This document shows positions 18,129-28,583 of a stretch of 64,000 nt of DNA, piece by piece. The translations under genes and the position numbers were made by a program. Position 1 is the first letter of the stretch; each line of letters starts with the position of its first letter. Source of the stretch: Isochrysis galbana (lineage: Eukaryota; Haptophyta; Isochrysidales; Isochrysidaceae); contig CM030944.1 in the NCBI GenBank assembly GCA_018136815.1, positions 2,982,429 through 3,046,428 of the forward strand, read 5' to 3'. Below the pieces are notes generated by a model. That model did no database searches. It saw only the letters and a list, made by a program, of their open reading frames with translations, and was not told the DNA's origin.

Positions 18129-19460
18129 TCAGCCGCCGCCCCCTGTCCCGAGCTGGCCGCGCCGCTCCTCTTGCAGCGTGTGCAGCCTCGCAACAGCGTG
18201 TTCGACCTCTTCTATCGCTTGACGAATACGCTCCCGCTCAGCTTCATCCTCAACCTTCACCAGGCCTTGACGCAGCTGTGGCAACGCTTCCCCTACTCGC
18301 TTGGCAATGCATTCGTTGCGTCGTGTGTATTGCATGCTTGGCTCGGTGCGCCCGCCCCTAGCGATCACCGCGCCGTCGCGCTCACTCGCCATCGCGGTTG
18401 GTAGCGCTCCGTATTCCGACTCCACCACATCCATCTGCACGTTACCACTTGCCCATACAGGAGCGGCTCCGTTCTGTCTCCGAACATCCGCGGCGGGATG
18501 CTCCGAGGAGCGTCCTAGCATAAGCTCTGACTGCGCCTCCCCGTCTTGCATACTGTGCGCTGATCTGACCGGCTGACTCTGGAATGCCGGCGCGGGTGAG
18601 TGGTGCGCAACCTCTTGTGAGTCGTCGTCCTTGGCGAGAAGATCGGCCGAATCGAGAGCTTCGGCCGCATCGAAGGGTTGCGAGCGTAGGGCGTCACGTG
18701 CAGGCAATGCTGGCAATGGCGGTGCTGCAGGCAAGTTGCCAGCCGTGGAGAACGGCCAAAGCCGCAACATGGCGACCGACTGGATGAGAGCCACCGGAAC
18801 GGGACCGTAGATACGCGAATCCGTCGAGTCATCCAAGTTGTCACCTTGCAGCCACATGTGCCCCCGAGGAAGAATAAGCTGATACGTGGACGAACCCGGT
18901 GGGGAATCGTCGATCAACGGCTCGCGGTCACCCGGCGCCGTGCTAAAGGTGCGGATTGGGGTTGCGCGACATGGGGGCGGCCGGACCGTGACGGTATCGC
19001 CAGGTAGGCCAAGGACTCGTTTGCACACCGTTTGGTCCGGGTTGGTCGGAGAGGTGCAGATTACAATTGAGCCGAGAGTTGGCAGCCCGCCGTTTAGGTG
19101 GCGGTATAGATAGAAGGGCATGGTGAGGAGCACGTCTCCGTCAGTGCTGATGGTTGGCAGCATAGAGGGACCAATGCACTGCGTCGTGCTCACCAGGTAC
19201 TTGGTGAGCACGTGCATAGCCGCGCCGAAGAGCAGCAAGTCTGCGATCTGCTCCACCTCCTCCTGCCAGCTGCCTCCGGCAGACTGCTGCTGGGTGCTAG
19301 TGGGCTCAGCTGCGCGTCCATGCGCGCCCCTGCGCGCCGACGCGCGCGCAACGGCCGTCCCGCCCACCTGCCCTCGCGCCAGCCTCGTCCCCTCACGCCC
19401 GCACGCCCAGAGACGGCGCAGAGCACCCAGCGACGACGGCGCACCCCCCGCGCGCCACAT
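18129..19460 (-). CDS. IMP1: mitochondrial inner membrane peptidase subunit 1 (S26 signal peptidase)
   Basis: A single exon. I take the first ATG in the frame (19460), giving 443 residues. The N-terminal 60 residues are Arg/Ala-rich without acids, like a mitochondrial presequence. Peptidase boxes are in order: a hydrophobic LLLFGAAMHVLTKYLV anchor, CIGPSMLPTIS with the nucleophile Ser at about 99, CKRVLGLPGDTV with the general-base Lys at about 147, and GHMWLQGDNLDDSTDSRIYGPVP at about 200-220. The last string is diagnostic for Imp1 rather than ER signal peptidase. The enzyme would cleave presequences on the outer face of the inner membrane. Usual Imp1 proteins have about 160-190 residues. 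This one carries some 200 extra C-terminal residues of low complexity, ending in a charged helix (VEDEAERERIRQAIEEVEHA) that may form a coiled coil. There is no intron or frameshift. Confidence 0.85.
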   Translation of the reverse strand: MWRAGGAPSSLGALRRLWACGREGTRLARGQVGGTAVARASARRGAHGRAAEPTSTQQQSAGGSWQEEVEQIADLLLFGAAMHVLTKYLVSTTQCIGPSMLPTISTDGDVLLTMPFYLYRHLNGGLPTLGSIVICTSPTNPDQTVCKRVLGLPGDTVTVRPPPCRATPIRTFSTAPGDREPLIDDSPPGSSTYQLILPRGHMWLQGDNLDDSTDSRIYGPVPVALIQSVAMLRLWPFSTAGNLPAAPPLPALPARDALRSQPFDAAEALDSADLLAKDDDSQEVAHHSPAPAFQSQPVRSAHSMQDGEAQSELMLGRSSEHPAADVRRQNGAAPVWASGNVQMDVVESEYGALPTAMASERDGAVIARGGRTEPSMQYTRRNECIAKRVGEALPQLRQGLVKVEDEAERERIRQAIEEVEHAVARLHTLQEERRGQLGTGGGG

Positions 19461-19679
19461 CGCCGCCCGCGCGCGCTCTCCCTCTCTCTCGACTCCAGCC
19501 ACGGGAACTCTTACCGATTAAGAGCCAAAGCGGACATACACATGGATTCCGTTGGAAATTGTAGTCTTGTAAGAGGTCTTGTTGGCTAGCACCCCTAGCC
19601 ACATACACCGGACGAGCCATGGCGCCATGGCACCAATCGCGCCACACCCCCATCGCGGGGGAGGGGCTCCGTTAGGAGT

Positions 19680-19760
19680 ACCTAGATGGGACGTACGTAT
19701 TTACCGTATTTGGCCGGAGGCCAAATACACATGTATTTCACTGTATTTTGGAGGCCCCCT
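19680..19760 (+). repeat. truncated copy of the 17603-17796 MITE
   Basis: It starts CCTAGATGGGACGTACGTAT and keeps one CGTATTTGGCCGGAGGCC unit, then diverges. The right terminal repeat is missing. Confidence 0.6.
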
Positions 19761-20207
19761 GTATTGACGGATTGACGGGTCGCCAAATACGGAGCGCCCG
19801 CAGGGCGCGTAGCGCGCGAGCGGCGAGCGGAGCGAGCGAGCGCGGGGCCGGCCGCGGGGGCGCGGGGTTGTTGCGGCAGTGGCAGGCGGAGAGGCGGGTG
19901 GGGGTGGGAAGTGGGGGTGGGATTGGGAGTGTGGGGGTGGGAGTGTAGGGGTGGGTGGGGGGCTCTTTCTTGGCTCTTGGCTCTTGGCTCTTGGCTCTTG
20001 GGCTTTTGGTTATTCTTCTTCTTAACAGTCTAATGTAAAATAACCTGCAATCAAACAACAGACAACGGTTAATCTCAGATGCGATTACGATTACGTTTAC
20101 GTATATACGATATACGTAATCAAAATCAAGACTAAGGCCAAGGCCAACAACAATTGAAATTCAAGATTCAAGCAACAAGCTTCGCAATAACTCTTCCTCA
20201 CTAGGAT

Positions 20208-20272
20208 GTCGCATTCGCGAATCGCGAATCGACAATCGTTAGACTTCTCTTTTTTTTGTTCGGCATTTATCG
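20208..20272 (+). repeat. dispersed repeat shared with 14457-14512
   Basis: The same word order as the first copy, with a longer T-run before CGGCATTTATCGT. Confidence 0.55.
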
Positions 20273-20334
20273 TTATGCCTGACTCATGGTCCAAGCCCTA
20301 GGTTCGAGCCCCTCGCCGGGGTAGGCTCATTGCC

Positions 20335-20347
20335 GCCGCTGCCGCCG

Positions 20348-20378
<31 letters not shown>

Positions 20379-20390
20379 ACCACCGCCGCC
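20335..20390 (+). repeat. GCC/ACC trinucleotide microsatellite
   Basis: Consecutive GCC triplets passing into CAC/ACC triplets. Confidence 0.85.
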
Positions 20391-21211
20391 TCCCCCACTC
20401 TCTGGCCCGTCGCCGCTGTCGCTTTTACCAATGTTGAAAGGTTTGGCGGCGGACCGCCAAAGGTCCTCTGCCTCTGCTGCCCACCGGAGATCGACGGACG
20501 CACGGACGCCGCGTCGGCTCTGCGGTCTATGGCTCTCCTTGACTTCATGTCAAGTATTGCCAAGACCTTGGAGTGCGCCTTGGCTGCGCGAGCTCCGCGT
20601 GCCAGGAGCGCTTTCGTCGCGCCGTCGCGCGTCATTGGCAGTATGGGTTGATTCCCAATACCGCCTGCCAAGCCCACCACCCAGCGGCAGAAGATGATTT
20701 CTGCTTTGGGTGGTGGGTTCCCGCCAGATGCGCTGTGAGGCGCTCTGGCAAGATCTTGGGCTTTTTTTAAAACTTTTTTGCTCGCCGCGGCGTAGGTAGA
20801 GAGCTACGACGTGGCCCGTCCTGAGGCCACCCACGGGTCTTGCCTCATCGATCAGCGCCGAATCTGGCACTGTCAGAGAGAGGAGGGCCGCGAGGGCAGC
20901 CTCAACGCGGAGGCTCGTCAGCCACGCGTGGACGGCCGCGTCGGTGAGCTGGTCCTGGGTTCTCGATGCCGAGTTCGAGTGAGGGCAAATCCTGCGAGGG
21001 GCGGGTCGGGATGGTCAGGGCGGGGGTTGCGGCAGCCAGGGTAGCCGCGTGCGCGCGCTGTGAGGAGCTGGGTGGGCTGCGCGGGCCATGATACCATGAT
21101 GCCAGAGGGTCAGGCAGGGGGTGGTCGGACTGTCGGCAGCCCGACACGGCGCTGCATCGGGCGGGAATCAAATGCCGAATGTAGCTTAGATATAAAGGAA
21201 CCAATCCCCCC

Positions 21212-22350
21212 AAAAACTATTGTTATAGTTTGAACTATGGAGCGTGCCGCGACCGCTCCCGAGCCCCAGGCGACCCTCGCCACCGCGCCCCACCTGGGAC
21301 GCCCCACGCCGCCCGAGGCGGCTCGTCAGAAAGCCCTCTCAGAGCCCATCCAACCCATCCAAACCACACCCGCGCAAGCGCGCGGGGTGGCGAGCACTGG
21401 CACCGAACAGGTTGCCACCATGGCTCTGCGCATCATGCAGGGGGTCTTGGAGACCCCCTCCAACAGTGGGAAACCCTCCCACCCCAAGAGCACCTCATGT
21501 GGGAGGGCAGCTCAGCTGCCCTCCCCATGGTGGAAACCTCTACCATCAGTGCACCCAACATGGGAGGGCACTTCACAACCATCAACCCCATACGGAGAGC
21601 ACCCCATGCCTCTGTTTTCCAACTTGTTGACACAATTCTCGTCTTCACCCCACTCTTGTGGGCCACTAGTACCAATCATTCAGTGCCCTGCCTTGGGCCC
21701 TCTCTTAACACAAGACTCCCTCTCCCACTCCCCCTTCACACTTCAACCAACCCAAACGGCACAAACCCCCCCGCCCTCTGTTCAAAGCACCAAAAATTTC
21801 AATTCAAGACACATGTTGATACACTTTTCGTTTTCACCCCACCCTTGTGGGCCACAAGTACCTACAACTCAGTGCCCTGCCTTGGGCCCTCTTTCAACAC
21901 TTCACTCCATCTCCCACTCCCTCATCCCACTACAACCAACCCAAGAAGCACAAACCCCCTCGCCCTCGGATTCAAACACCAAAAATTTCGACTCAAGACC
22001 AGAGGGAGGACATGTTTTGAGGCGGCGTCGCTGCCCATGCCTAGCGCAAGGGTATAGCGCCCCCACTCAAACATCTCCTTCCCCAAAGCTCCTCTTTGAG
22101 GAGTTGCTCCTCACCCTCCCATTAGGCCCCCTTGCCTGCGAGACCAAAACAGGATCCTGGCGTGGGGGGCTGCTTGAGTGTGTAGGGAGGGGTGCTCCGG
22201 CTAGCGCAGGTAGTAAGCTAGTGAAGAGCTGGGTGGCATAAGGGGGAAGGGTGCTTGCGCTCGCCGCGGCAGGGAGTCCTGTCTTGTGTGCGCGCTAGTC
22301 CCGTTCCTTTGCCGCGCCGCGACCCATAAAAATTTGTTTAAAAAAAAATA
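21212..22350 (+). mobile_element. complete short retroposon, 20-bp target duplication
   Basis: ATAAAGGAACCAATCCCCCC is present at 21192-21211 and again at 22351-22370. Between them lies 1,139 bp that begins with a hairpin (AACTAT, loop TGTT, ATAGTT), has an ATG six bases after the stem, carries one long frame and ends in an A-rich tail (AAAAATTTGTTTAAAAAAAAA). A long, exact target duplication and an A-rich 3' end are typical of target-primed reverse transcription. No reverse transcriptase is encoded, so the element must be moved in trans. A second, interrupted copy lies at 35443-37448. Confidence 0.8.
21237..22241 (+). CDS. ORF of the short retroposon, Pro/Ser/Thr-rich protein
   Basis: 334 codons from ATG 21237. 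The N-terminus MERAATAPEPQATLATAPHL has the same MERA start as the other element family. The middle holds a block repeated about every 190 bases at DNA level (SSPHSCGP/SSPHPCGP, then QCPALGPLL and SHSP), so the protein is internally repetitive. No known domain is seen. A second frame (21230-22057) is also open across most of the element, so the coding frame is likely but not proven. The relation to retroposon ORF1/gag-like proteins is inference from position only. Confidence 0.5.
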   Translation: MERAATAPEPQATLATAPHLGRPTPPEAARQKALSEPIQPIQTTPAQARGVASTGTEQVATMALRIMQGVLETPSNSGKPSHPKSTSCGRAAQLPSPWWKPLPSVHPTWEGTSQPSTPYGEHPMPLFSNLLTQFSSSPHSCGPLVPIIQCPALGPLLTQDSLSHSPFTLQPTQTAQTPPPSVQSTKNFNSRHMLIHFSFSPHPCGPQVPTTQCPALGPLSTLHSISHSLIPLQPTQEAQTPSPSDSNTKNFDSRPEGGHVLRRRRCPCLAQGYSAPTQTSPSPKLLFEELLLTLPLGPLACETKTGSWRGGLLECVGRGAPASAGSKLVKSWVA

Positions 22351-22370
22351 ATAAAGGAACCAATCCCCCC

Positions 22371-23361
22371 GCGGGCGCGACCGCCAATTCTTTACGGGTA
22401 GAGCGTGAGCGCGCGTGACGGAGGGGGGGAGAATCGCACCCCATTTCCTGGCGAAGATTTTCGTGGCGGCAGGTGGCCCCCCCTGAAGGTTTTTTATTGG
22501 GCCTCGCGCCACGGTCAAAAAATGCAGCCCAACCCTTACTAATAGTTTAAACGCCCCTGTTTGACCGCCCTACCGGAGGAGCTGCTTTGCTAACAATGAC
22601 ACGTACACCCGTTTTAGGGGCATACATAAAGAACAATTCCTTGACTCCTGGCAAATGGTAGTAGATAGCTCGGCTCGCGGGAGTGGAGGGAGCCGAACAA
22701 GCAAATCGATGCCCTTCAAAGCAACAGTGGGGGGTTGAATAAGGCGGCCAAAAAAGAATAGAGACGTGGGGAGAGACGTCAACAAGCTTGATTGGAGGCA
22801 ATCGTATCAGTCGTCACGGCGAGGAGACGAAAGCCTCTTGAGGGTAAACGGCGAGAGTGAGATCCGCATTCTTGCATCAACGACCGCTGAGTGCTATTTA
22901 AGTAGGATGAGGCACAAATGTTGAAGACAACTTGGAAGCTTCTTCTTATTACACAATGAGCCGTGCAAGCGCAAGCACGGCATTGGTTTGCGATTGGCAG
23001 TTAGAAGGGTCTGAATCCGTTGAATGCGACCCATGGAGTCTGGATCGCGTAGGAAGCATGACGGCCTTGTGCCCTAATGCTACGCTGGACCGTTAAGGCA
23101 AGCTTGGGCGGGGGGGGGGGGGGGGGAGGGGAGGGCACCTTCGAGCTGGCATAACAGACTGTACCGCAGTTGAAGATGCGGCGTCATTATAGGTGAAATA
23201 GAGGACTGCATGCATATGGACAAAAGGCGCCGCTATTCAGTCCCCCGGGCAGTGTCCTGCTTGTGGTGTCTGGCTTCAGTTCACGGAAGCGTCTTGGCGA
23301 CCTCGCACGTTTTGTGCTAGTGTTGGAGGAACAGCTGCCCACGTATTTACATCGTTGTGCA
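22371..23361. other. unassigned region
   Basis: No recognisable gene. A minus-strand frame at 22801-22547 (about 84 codons) shows no motif. A G-run of about 16 lies at 23110-23126. Confidence 0.4.
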
Positions 23362-26300
23362 CTAGCCACGCATTGTACGCTTCGCATGTGACTCCATCAG
23401 CTTGCTTGCGATTGACTTGAGATCGCCGTTCTTCTCGAAGGCGAAGTCAATGCCAGGCTTCCTCGCAATTTGGTGGACCGTCTCGCGGTGCGCTCCGGTT
23501 AATATGCATATCACTCCACGGAAGCCGCGGCGGCGCAGCTCGAGTGCAAGCTCGCTGCCGCGAGCAGAGTGCTCTTCTCTATCATCCAAATCAATGTTTT
23601 CGTCGAGCACTGCGATGTCAGCTGGAGGAAGGTCTGCTGGTTCAAGGGACCTATGGTAATTGGAAGTGGCGACGACACAAGTGAATGCAGTTCGGCACCG
23701 CGCAACGTTTGCTGCAAGAGACGGCCCACTGAGGAGGCGCGTGCCGCCATCACGACGTATGCAAATTGTGCGTATGAATTGATTGCCCTTACAAGGTGCG
23801 CTTTCCCATCACGACGTCGACGTATGCATCAACCTCCTGCATGCACGAACCAATGCTTCCGCTTCTGCTTGAGTCAGCATCCATGAAAAGATTGAAGAGT
23901 GTTTCCTGCGAACCGTGAGGCAGGCGCGGAATCGACTTTTACCCGTCGAGCACCTCAGCTGATGCAATACAAGCGTGCGCAATGGCAAAGCAACCGCGAA
24001 GAATTTACCTGCATCTTGCGAAGCATTGGCGAATCATCTATGCCAATGCAGACAGGTGCACGCGAGAGGCTCTCCAGGAAGGGTTGCACTGGAGGGCCGT
24101 CTACAATGGGGTTGGACACATCGCGCTTGAGCTGACCTTCCGGATCGTGCTCTTGAGCATTGGCGTCTTCCAGCGCTGGCACAGCATTGGACGATGGCAT
24201 ATCAGGAGATGAAAGGTCACCTGGCATCGAAGGGTCATCGAAGCGGGGGAAGCCATTTGACGATGTCGGGCCGACCCATGATGGTGGATCCTGCAGCTCT
24301 TGGGCACTATGGAGAGGCGAGTTCTCCGCCTCGGCGTTGGTTTTCTTTGCAGCATCAGCTGCTACCTTGAGGGGCGAATACGCAGTTGTAGCGGTTGCGG
24401 AAGTGGCAACGGTTGCAGATGTCGCGCCATGCACGGAAGGCTCAGACTCGCAGCTCGCTGCGGGAAGCTCGACGTGAAGCGTCGTGTGGGTTTTTGTAGC
24501 CTGAAGCCAGCATCTGCCACCAACATGATCCGTTGCCAGCTTTACGGAATCAAGGCCAACGCCATCGCTGCGGGAAGGGGGAGGGGAGGGTTATCAGACG
24601 GAGCGAAGACTCAACCGTTTGTTAGAGGCCCCTATACTGCAAAGAGAGTATTGTGCGCACGCGAAAGGCCGAGGGAGAGGGCTTGCTACTAACCTGCGGC
24701 AGCAACTACTACTATTATTGTACGAAGGTCCGCCGCGCTTGCTTGACTTCATAAATGCCATCTTGCACTCACTCTCTGTGAGGTGCGGCACTCCGGCTCG
24801 ATTAGTGTTTGTGATGGTGATGCTCAACAGACTTCCCTGACGAGACTTGCCTGGAAGCAGAACGGAATAGCCAATAAGGACTGGGCGATGAGATACGGAA
24901 AGAGCAGACAAGGAAGATCACGCTCAGCACTATCGTGCTGAGCTAGCGCAGAAGGAGTGAGGGTTGGGGAGCGCAAGGCGCTAATGGGACCATGGAGAAG
25001 GCTAGCAGGGTGGCAGGTGGCGAGTTGTCTGAGAGAGAATGTCGTGTCAACGGCGCGCATTCTTACCTTTATTCCGCTCATCCTCCTTTAGTTCTGCCTT
25101 GACAATGATGGGTGTACCTTGCTGAGCATACTTGAAAGCATTCGAGAGCGCCTCGTGCACGAGCAACCGGACTAGATTGGGATCGACAATCACCTCTTCC
25201 ATCGCCTCTACCTTGCCAAAGGCGCTCACTTGTGACTGAAGCTCCTTGCGCAGCGGCATTTGGGAAAGCGACATCTGATACGTGCCCGCCTCGAGCTGAA
25301 CAAAGACCTCGCGCGAGTGGCACCACTCTGCCGCATCATCCAGCATGGCCTTAATCTGGTGCACTAGCGTCACGACCTCCTGTGTTGCTTCGGTTCCACT
25401 CTGAGTCTCCAATACTTTCAACAAGCCGCTAAGCAGAGCATTGGCACCACCACACTGCCCTTTGATCACATGGTTCAGCCGTGAGTCCGCACGGCGATTC
25501 ATGTTGGCGATTTCCAGCGTTGCTAGTAGCAGCTGCTGGTCCGAGCTGATGGCACAGCCGCACAGGAATCCGGTTGCTTCGCCAAAGGCTAGGATCATCG
25601 CTTCAGATGTGCCAATCCCAAATATTGGGTTCAAGAAGTGCATCGTCGGGATGAGGATGGCCCATGCTGCAGTCACATGTGTCGGAAAAGCGCGCATCAC
25701 TAAGATAAGCTGTATCATGAAGCCAACAAACCCGAGAGCAAAAGGTTCCCATATGAAACCGACCACTGGCGGCATTGCTTCTACTTGAGTCAAGTGCCAG
25801 AACACGAGAGCAAAGAGCGATACCGTCTGCGCAAGTCCAATGTAGGGGGGAAGACGTGAGCTAGAAAGTGCTTTTGGCTAGGTAGGGTGCCAGGAGTTTG
25901 ATGGTATTGTCAATGAGACCGAGCCAGCCAGCTCGAGGCTCCCGATCATAGTCACGGACTCAGCAAATATGCGTAAGGAGACTGAGGGAGATGGAAAAGG
26001 ACGCTCAAGGCAGGCCTCACCTGCCGGCCTGGTATGAGCTGCAGCCACCAGCTGGATCCAGGGGCAGCCTCGACAGGCTGCATGAGTGTGATCATCACGA
26101 GCGCGTTGCCTCCAATGACAAAGCTCATGAACCAGCGGCCGCCCTTTGGGATGGCGGAGACGAGAAGTCCGCAGAATGTGAGGCAGTAGATGACAAGCAG
26201 CTTGGCGTAGATCCGCGCATGCTTCCTCTGCATGCTGGAGGAGACTCCGGATGGCGCCCAGGTGACCAGCCCGACAGAGATGACCCAGTCCAGCCCGTGG

Positions 26301-26383
26301 TGAAAGCCGAGGCTCTGCAGCAAGCGCGAAAGCGAGGAGAAGGCGGCGCGTGGCGCCCGGCGCATGCTCTCCATTTGGCCCAT
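23362..26383 (-). CDS. membrane hybrid histidine kinase with C-terminal receiver
   Basis: Six exons, 26383-26021, 25826-25067, 24850-24694, 24567-24009, 23905-23793 and 23728-23362, give 772 residues, with all phases consistent. The N-terminal 200 residues contain several membrane helices (KLLVIYCLTFCGLLVSA, FVIGGNALVMITLM, TVSLFALVFWHL, FALGFVGFMIQLILVM). A linker helix, NRRADSRLNHVIKGQCGG, holds the likely phospho-accepting His. The HATPase domain has an N-box (LLVHEALSNAFKYA), an ITITNTNRAGVPHLT segment in the place of the G1 box, and a G2-type DGVGLDSVKLATDHVGG. A Ser/Pro-rich linker of about 130 residues leads to a receiver with CIGIDDSPM (acidic pair), AVLDENIDL (phospho-Asp), CILTGA (Thr) and FEKNGD (Lys). 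A roughly 70-residue insertion follows the first strand. The input signal is unknown. The protein likely acts by phosphorelay from a membrane sensor. Confidence 0.82.
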
Positions 26384-27123
26384 CCGGGCGAGAACAGGAA
26401 GGGCGGCGGCCCGGGTGGGGCAGGTGGGGAAGGAGGCTAGTGCGGGGGGGGGGGGGGGGGAGGTTTCACTTCACCCCTCTCGCGTCTCTCTCTCCACCCC
26501 CGCCCCCCTCCCCTCCTGTTTTCTTCTCTTTCTTAGGCCATTTATTCACAAAAAACCGTTGGGGCTGCTCACCGGCGCGGGCGCGCAAGGCAACACGGCC
26601 AGAGCGACGGGCTTGGAGGCCCGTCATGACGGCCGACTTTCACCTACCTTTGACCCTCTTCTTGAAGAATATTTGATCTCTGATTATCCTCTCTCCTCGG
26701 CGAGACACGCCGTCATCTCGTGGCAGAGATATGAGGGAAAGATGATGGCGGAGCGCGGACTGCTACTATCGCCCACTGAAACCTTCTGAGAGGAGAGAGG
26801 TCAATAGGATCAGAGGAGAGAGAGGACGAGAGAGCTCTATCCTCAGGCACAGTCGCGAGGAGGGCTCATCAACGCTCAGGCTGCTATCTCTCCTCTCCTC
26901 TCTCCCTCTTCCCTCGATCTACTAGCTACAAGTACCCTTTCTCAACGGAGCCTTCAGGCCCCAGGTGGCCTCCCAACACGGCGCCCCATCCCTTCTCGGC
27001 GCCTCAGCGCAATCTCCTCTCTCCTCGTCGGTTTGCCCTATCGCTATCGCGGTGAGCTCGCTTGATGATCACTGGTGGAGGGGTTTTGCAGCGACTCAAC
27101 GGGGACTCAAGAGTTCCTTTACC
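26384..27123. other. upstream region with G-run and pyrimidine tract
   Basis: A G-run (26444-26460) and a CT-rich stretch (26462-26535) lie just upstream of the kinase gene. Further on are short AGAG/CTCT clusters (26790-26920). No gene is seen. Confidence 0.45.
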
Positions 27124-27163
27124 TTTACCGAGTCAACAGCAACTAACTTTATAGTTAGACGCC

Positions 27164-28249
27164 ATGGAGCGCGCCGCCGCTCCCCACCTCTCCTTCGGGT
27201 CCCCCGCCGCGGGGACCCCCCCGGCACCCATGGAGCTGTCGCAGGCGAAGCGACCGCGTCCGCCCGCAGAGGCCGAGCAGGTGAGCGCGACCCCGGTCGC
27301 GCCGCACGGCCCGTGGCCTCGGCCACACCAGCCACTGCAGCCATGCTGGCCCTCCCCATGGAGGGTCACAAGCTGTAGAACACAGAGGACCAGCACCACA
27401 CAAGACGAACAATACAGCCACCAGGCATGCCTTATGGCAGAGGCCTCTCCCACCCTAGGGACGGCCGCGCTGCCCCGGCAGCGCGGCCCGAGACCGGGTG
27501 GCCCTTATGGGCACAAATCCAAAACCAACAGCAGAACGCACAATGGCGCTGACCCCTCAACACCACAACACATGACCACACAGAAAGGAAGCTGCTTGGG
27601 TGCGTCTAGGGGCGCACATCACACTCCCCCGCCACACGCTCGATTGGACCCACCCATGGCCTCACATACCCCGACCTCCCCTGCCACTCAGGAGCCGCCC
27701 TCAGATGAGGAGCAAGGCTACACTGAGTCGGACGCAACATACGAGCTGTCCTTTCACCAGGAGGGAGACTACACTTTCCAGGACGCCACCGTCTACGCCG
27801 CGATCGTAGAGCTCCTCTTGGAGCTCGAAGGAGTCGACCCGGAGCCGGACTTCTGGGCCCGGTCCATCCGCGGGCCATGGCATATCGCCGTGAACGAGGA
27901 CTGCGCTCAGCAATTCAAAGAGCGTTATGGGGACAACACCACCCTCCGCATCATTCAAACCGACATCCCCGTCCGCGTAAAAGTTGAAGCAATTGATGAG
28001 AAAATCAACAAGAAAGGCTCCACCTCTCGCAAAGCCCTCTACAACGCCCTCCAAGACGTCGCGACCCCGCCAAAAGCGCACTGCTCTGCACGCACGCACA
28101 CAGCCGCTCAAGGGAGAAAGCCCAAACTCAAGAAATCGCTAGAACTCAGCGCCCCCGTATTCATTGAAAACGAGAAAGGTAGACTACAACTGAGCGAAAA
28201 CACCCGCCTCGTAGCAAAAGCACTTGGCCTCGCTGAAAGACTCGCATAA
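27164..28249 (+). CDS. ORF1-like protein of short retroposon
   Basis: 361 codons from ATG to TAA. The N-terminal 130 residues are Pro/Arg-rich (MERAAAPHLSFGSPAAG). Residues about 185-310 form a compact, acidic-to-basic domain (YELSFHQEGDYTFQDATVYA, ELLLELEGVDPEPDFWARS, GPWHIAVNEDC, VRVKVEAIDEKIN, SRKALYNALQDVA) that is also kept in the copy at 29935-30906 (-). The alternation of strands and helices with a DFWARS-GPWHI core could be an RNA-binding fold like LINE ORF1 proteins, but that is inference. The two copies diverge right after ALQDVA, and here a Lys-rich tail follows. Confidence 0.6.
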   Translation: MERAAAPHLSFGSPAAGTPPAPMELSQAKRPRPPAEAEQVSATPVAPHGPWPRPHQPLQPCWPSPWRVTSCRTQRTSTTQDEQYSHQACLMAEASPTLGTAALPRQRGPRPGGPYGHKSKTNSRTHNGADPSTPQHMTTQKGSCLGASRGAHHTPPPHARLDPPMASHTPTSPATQEPPSDEEQGYTESDATYELSFHQEGDYTFQDATVYAAIVELLLELEGVDPEPDFWARSIRGPWHIAVNEDCAQQFKERYGDNTTLRIIQTDIPVRVKVEAIDEKINKKGSTSRKALYNALQDVATPPKAHCSARTHTAAQGRKPKLKKSLELSAPVFIENEKGRLQLSENTRLVAKALGLAERLA

Positions 28250-28465
28250 CATGAAGCGTAGGCCCGGGGAAACTTACCATCTAAGAACGCGATCGATCAC
28301 TATAGGTCATCTAAGAGGAACGCCGCGCACACTAAGCCAAGGGGCCATGGAACAACTCTAAAAACAAACGGGTCACTCAGTGGCACAGGAGGGAGCGGAG
28401 AACACGCCGCTGAGGACAAGTGCACACAGCTCCGCTCGGACCCCCCACATATCCCGAGCCCCTAA

Positions 28466-28583
28466 GTAGAGCACGAGGGGAGTTGCCGCAAGGCGGGGAA
28501 TGAGGGTGAGGAAGGGAAGGGGGCGTGGCTACGAATATGCGAGTCAGTGCCACGGGGGAGGCGAGAATATTAAAAGGTTTTTT
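28466..28583 (+). repeat. shared 3' tail of short retroposons
   Basis: It has the word order TAGAGCACGAGGGGA, AAGGCGGGGA, GGGCGTGGCTAC, AATATTAAAAGGTTTTTTTT. The same order is seen at 31190-31335 (+) and inverted at 35215-35345, where it ends TTATTAAGAAGTTTTTTTTT. Confidence 0.65.

Larger units (their letters stand above)
19761..21191. other. intergenic region with simple repeats
   Basis: It holds G-rich GGGTGGGAGTG repeats (19890-19965), four TCTTGGC units (19970-20000), the dispersed repeat at 20208-20272, and a GCC/ACC trinucleotide run (20335-20390). No gene is supported. Confidence 0.45.
27141..28583 (+). mobile_element. complete ORF1-only retroposon, 17-bp target duplication
   Basis: TTTACCGAGTCAACAGC occurs at 27124-27140 and again at 28584-28600. 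The 1,443-bp element begins at its first base with AACTAACTTTATAGTTAG, a hairpin of six pairs with loop TTAT. An ATG follows five bases later (27164). The 3' part (28466-28583) is a dispersed tail shared with other loci and ends TATTAAAAGG plus a T-run. No polymerase is encoded. The long exact duplication shows a recent retroposition-type insertion. Confidence 0.85.

Noticed and set aside
20276-20335. Possible tRNA or Pol III B box (GGTTCGAGCCC) near 20304
   Set aside because: Only the B-box word fits. No acceptor stem, anticodon arm or convincing A box can be folded around it.
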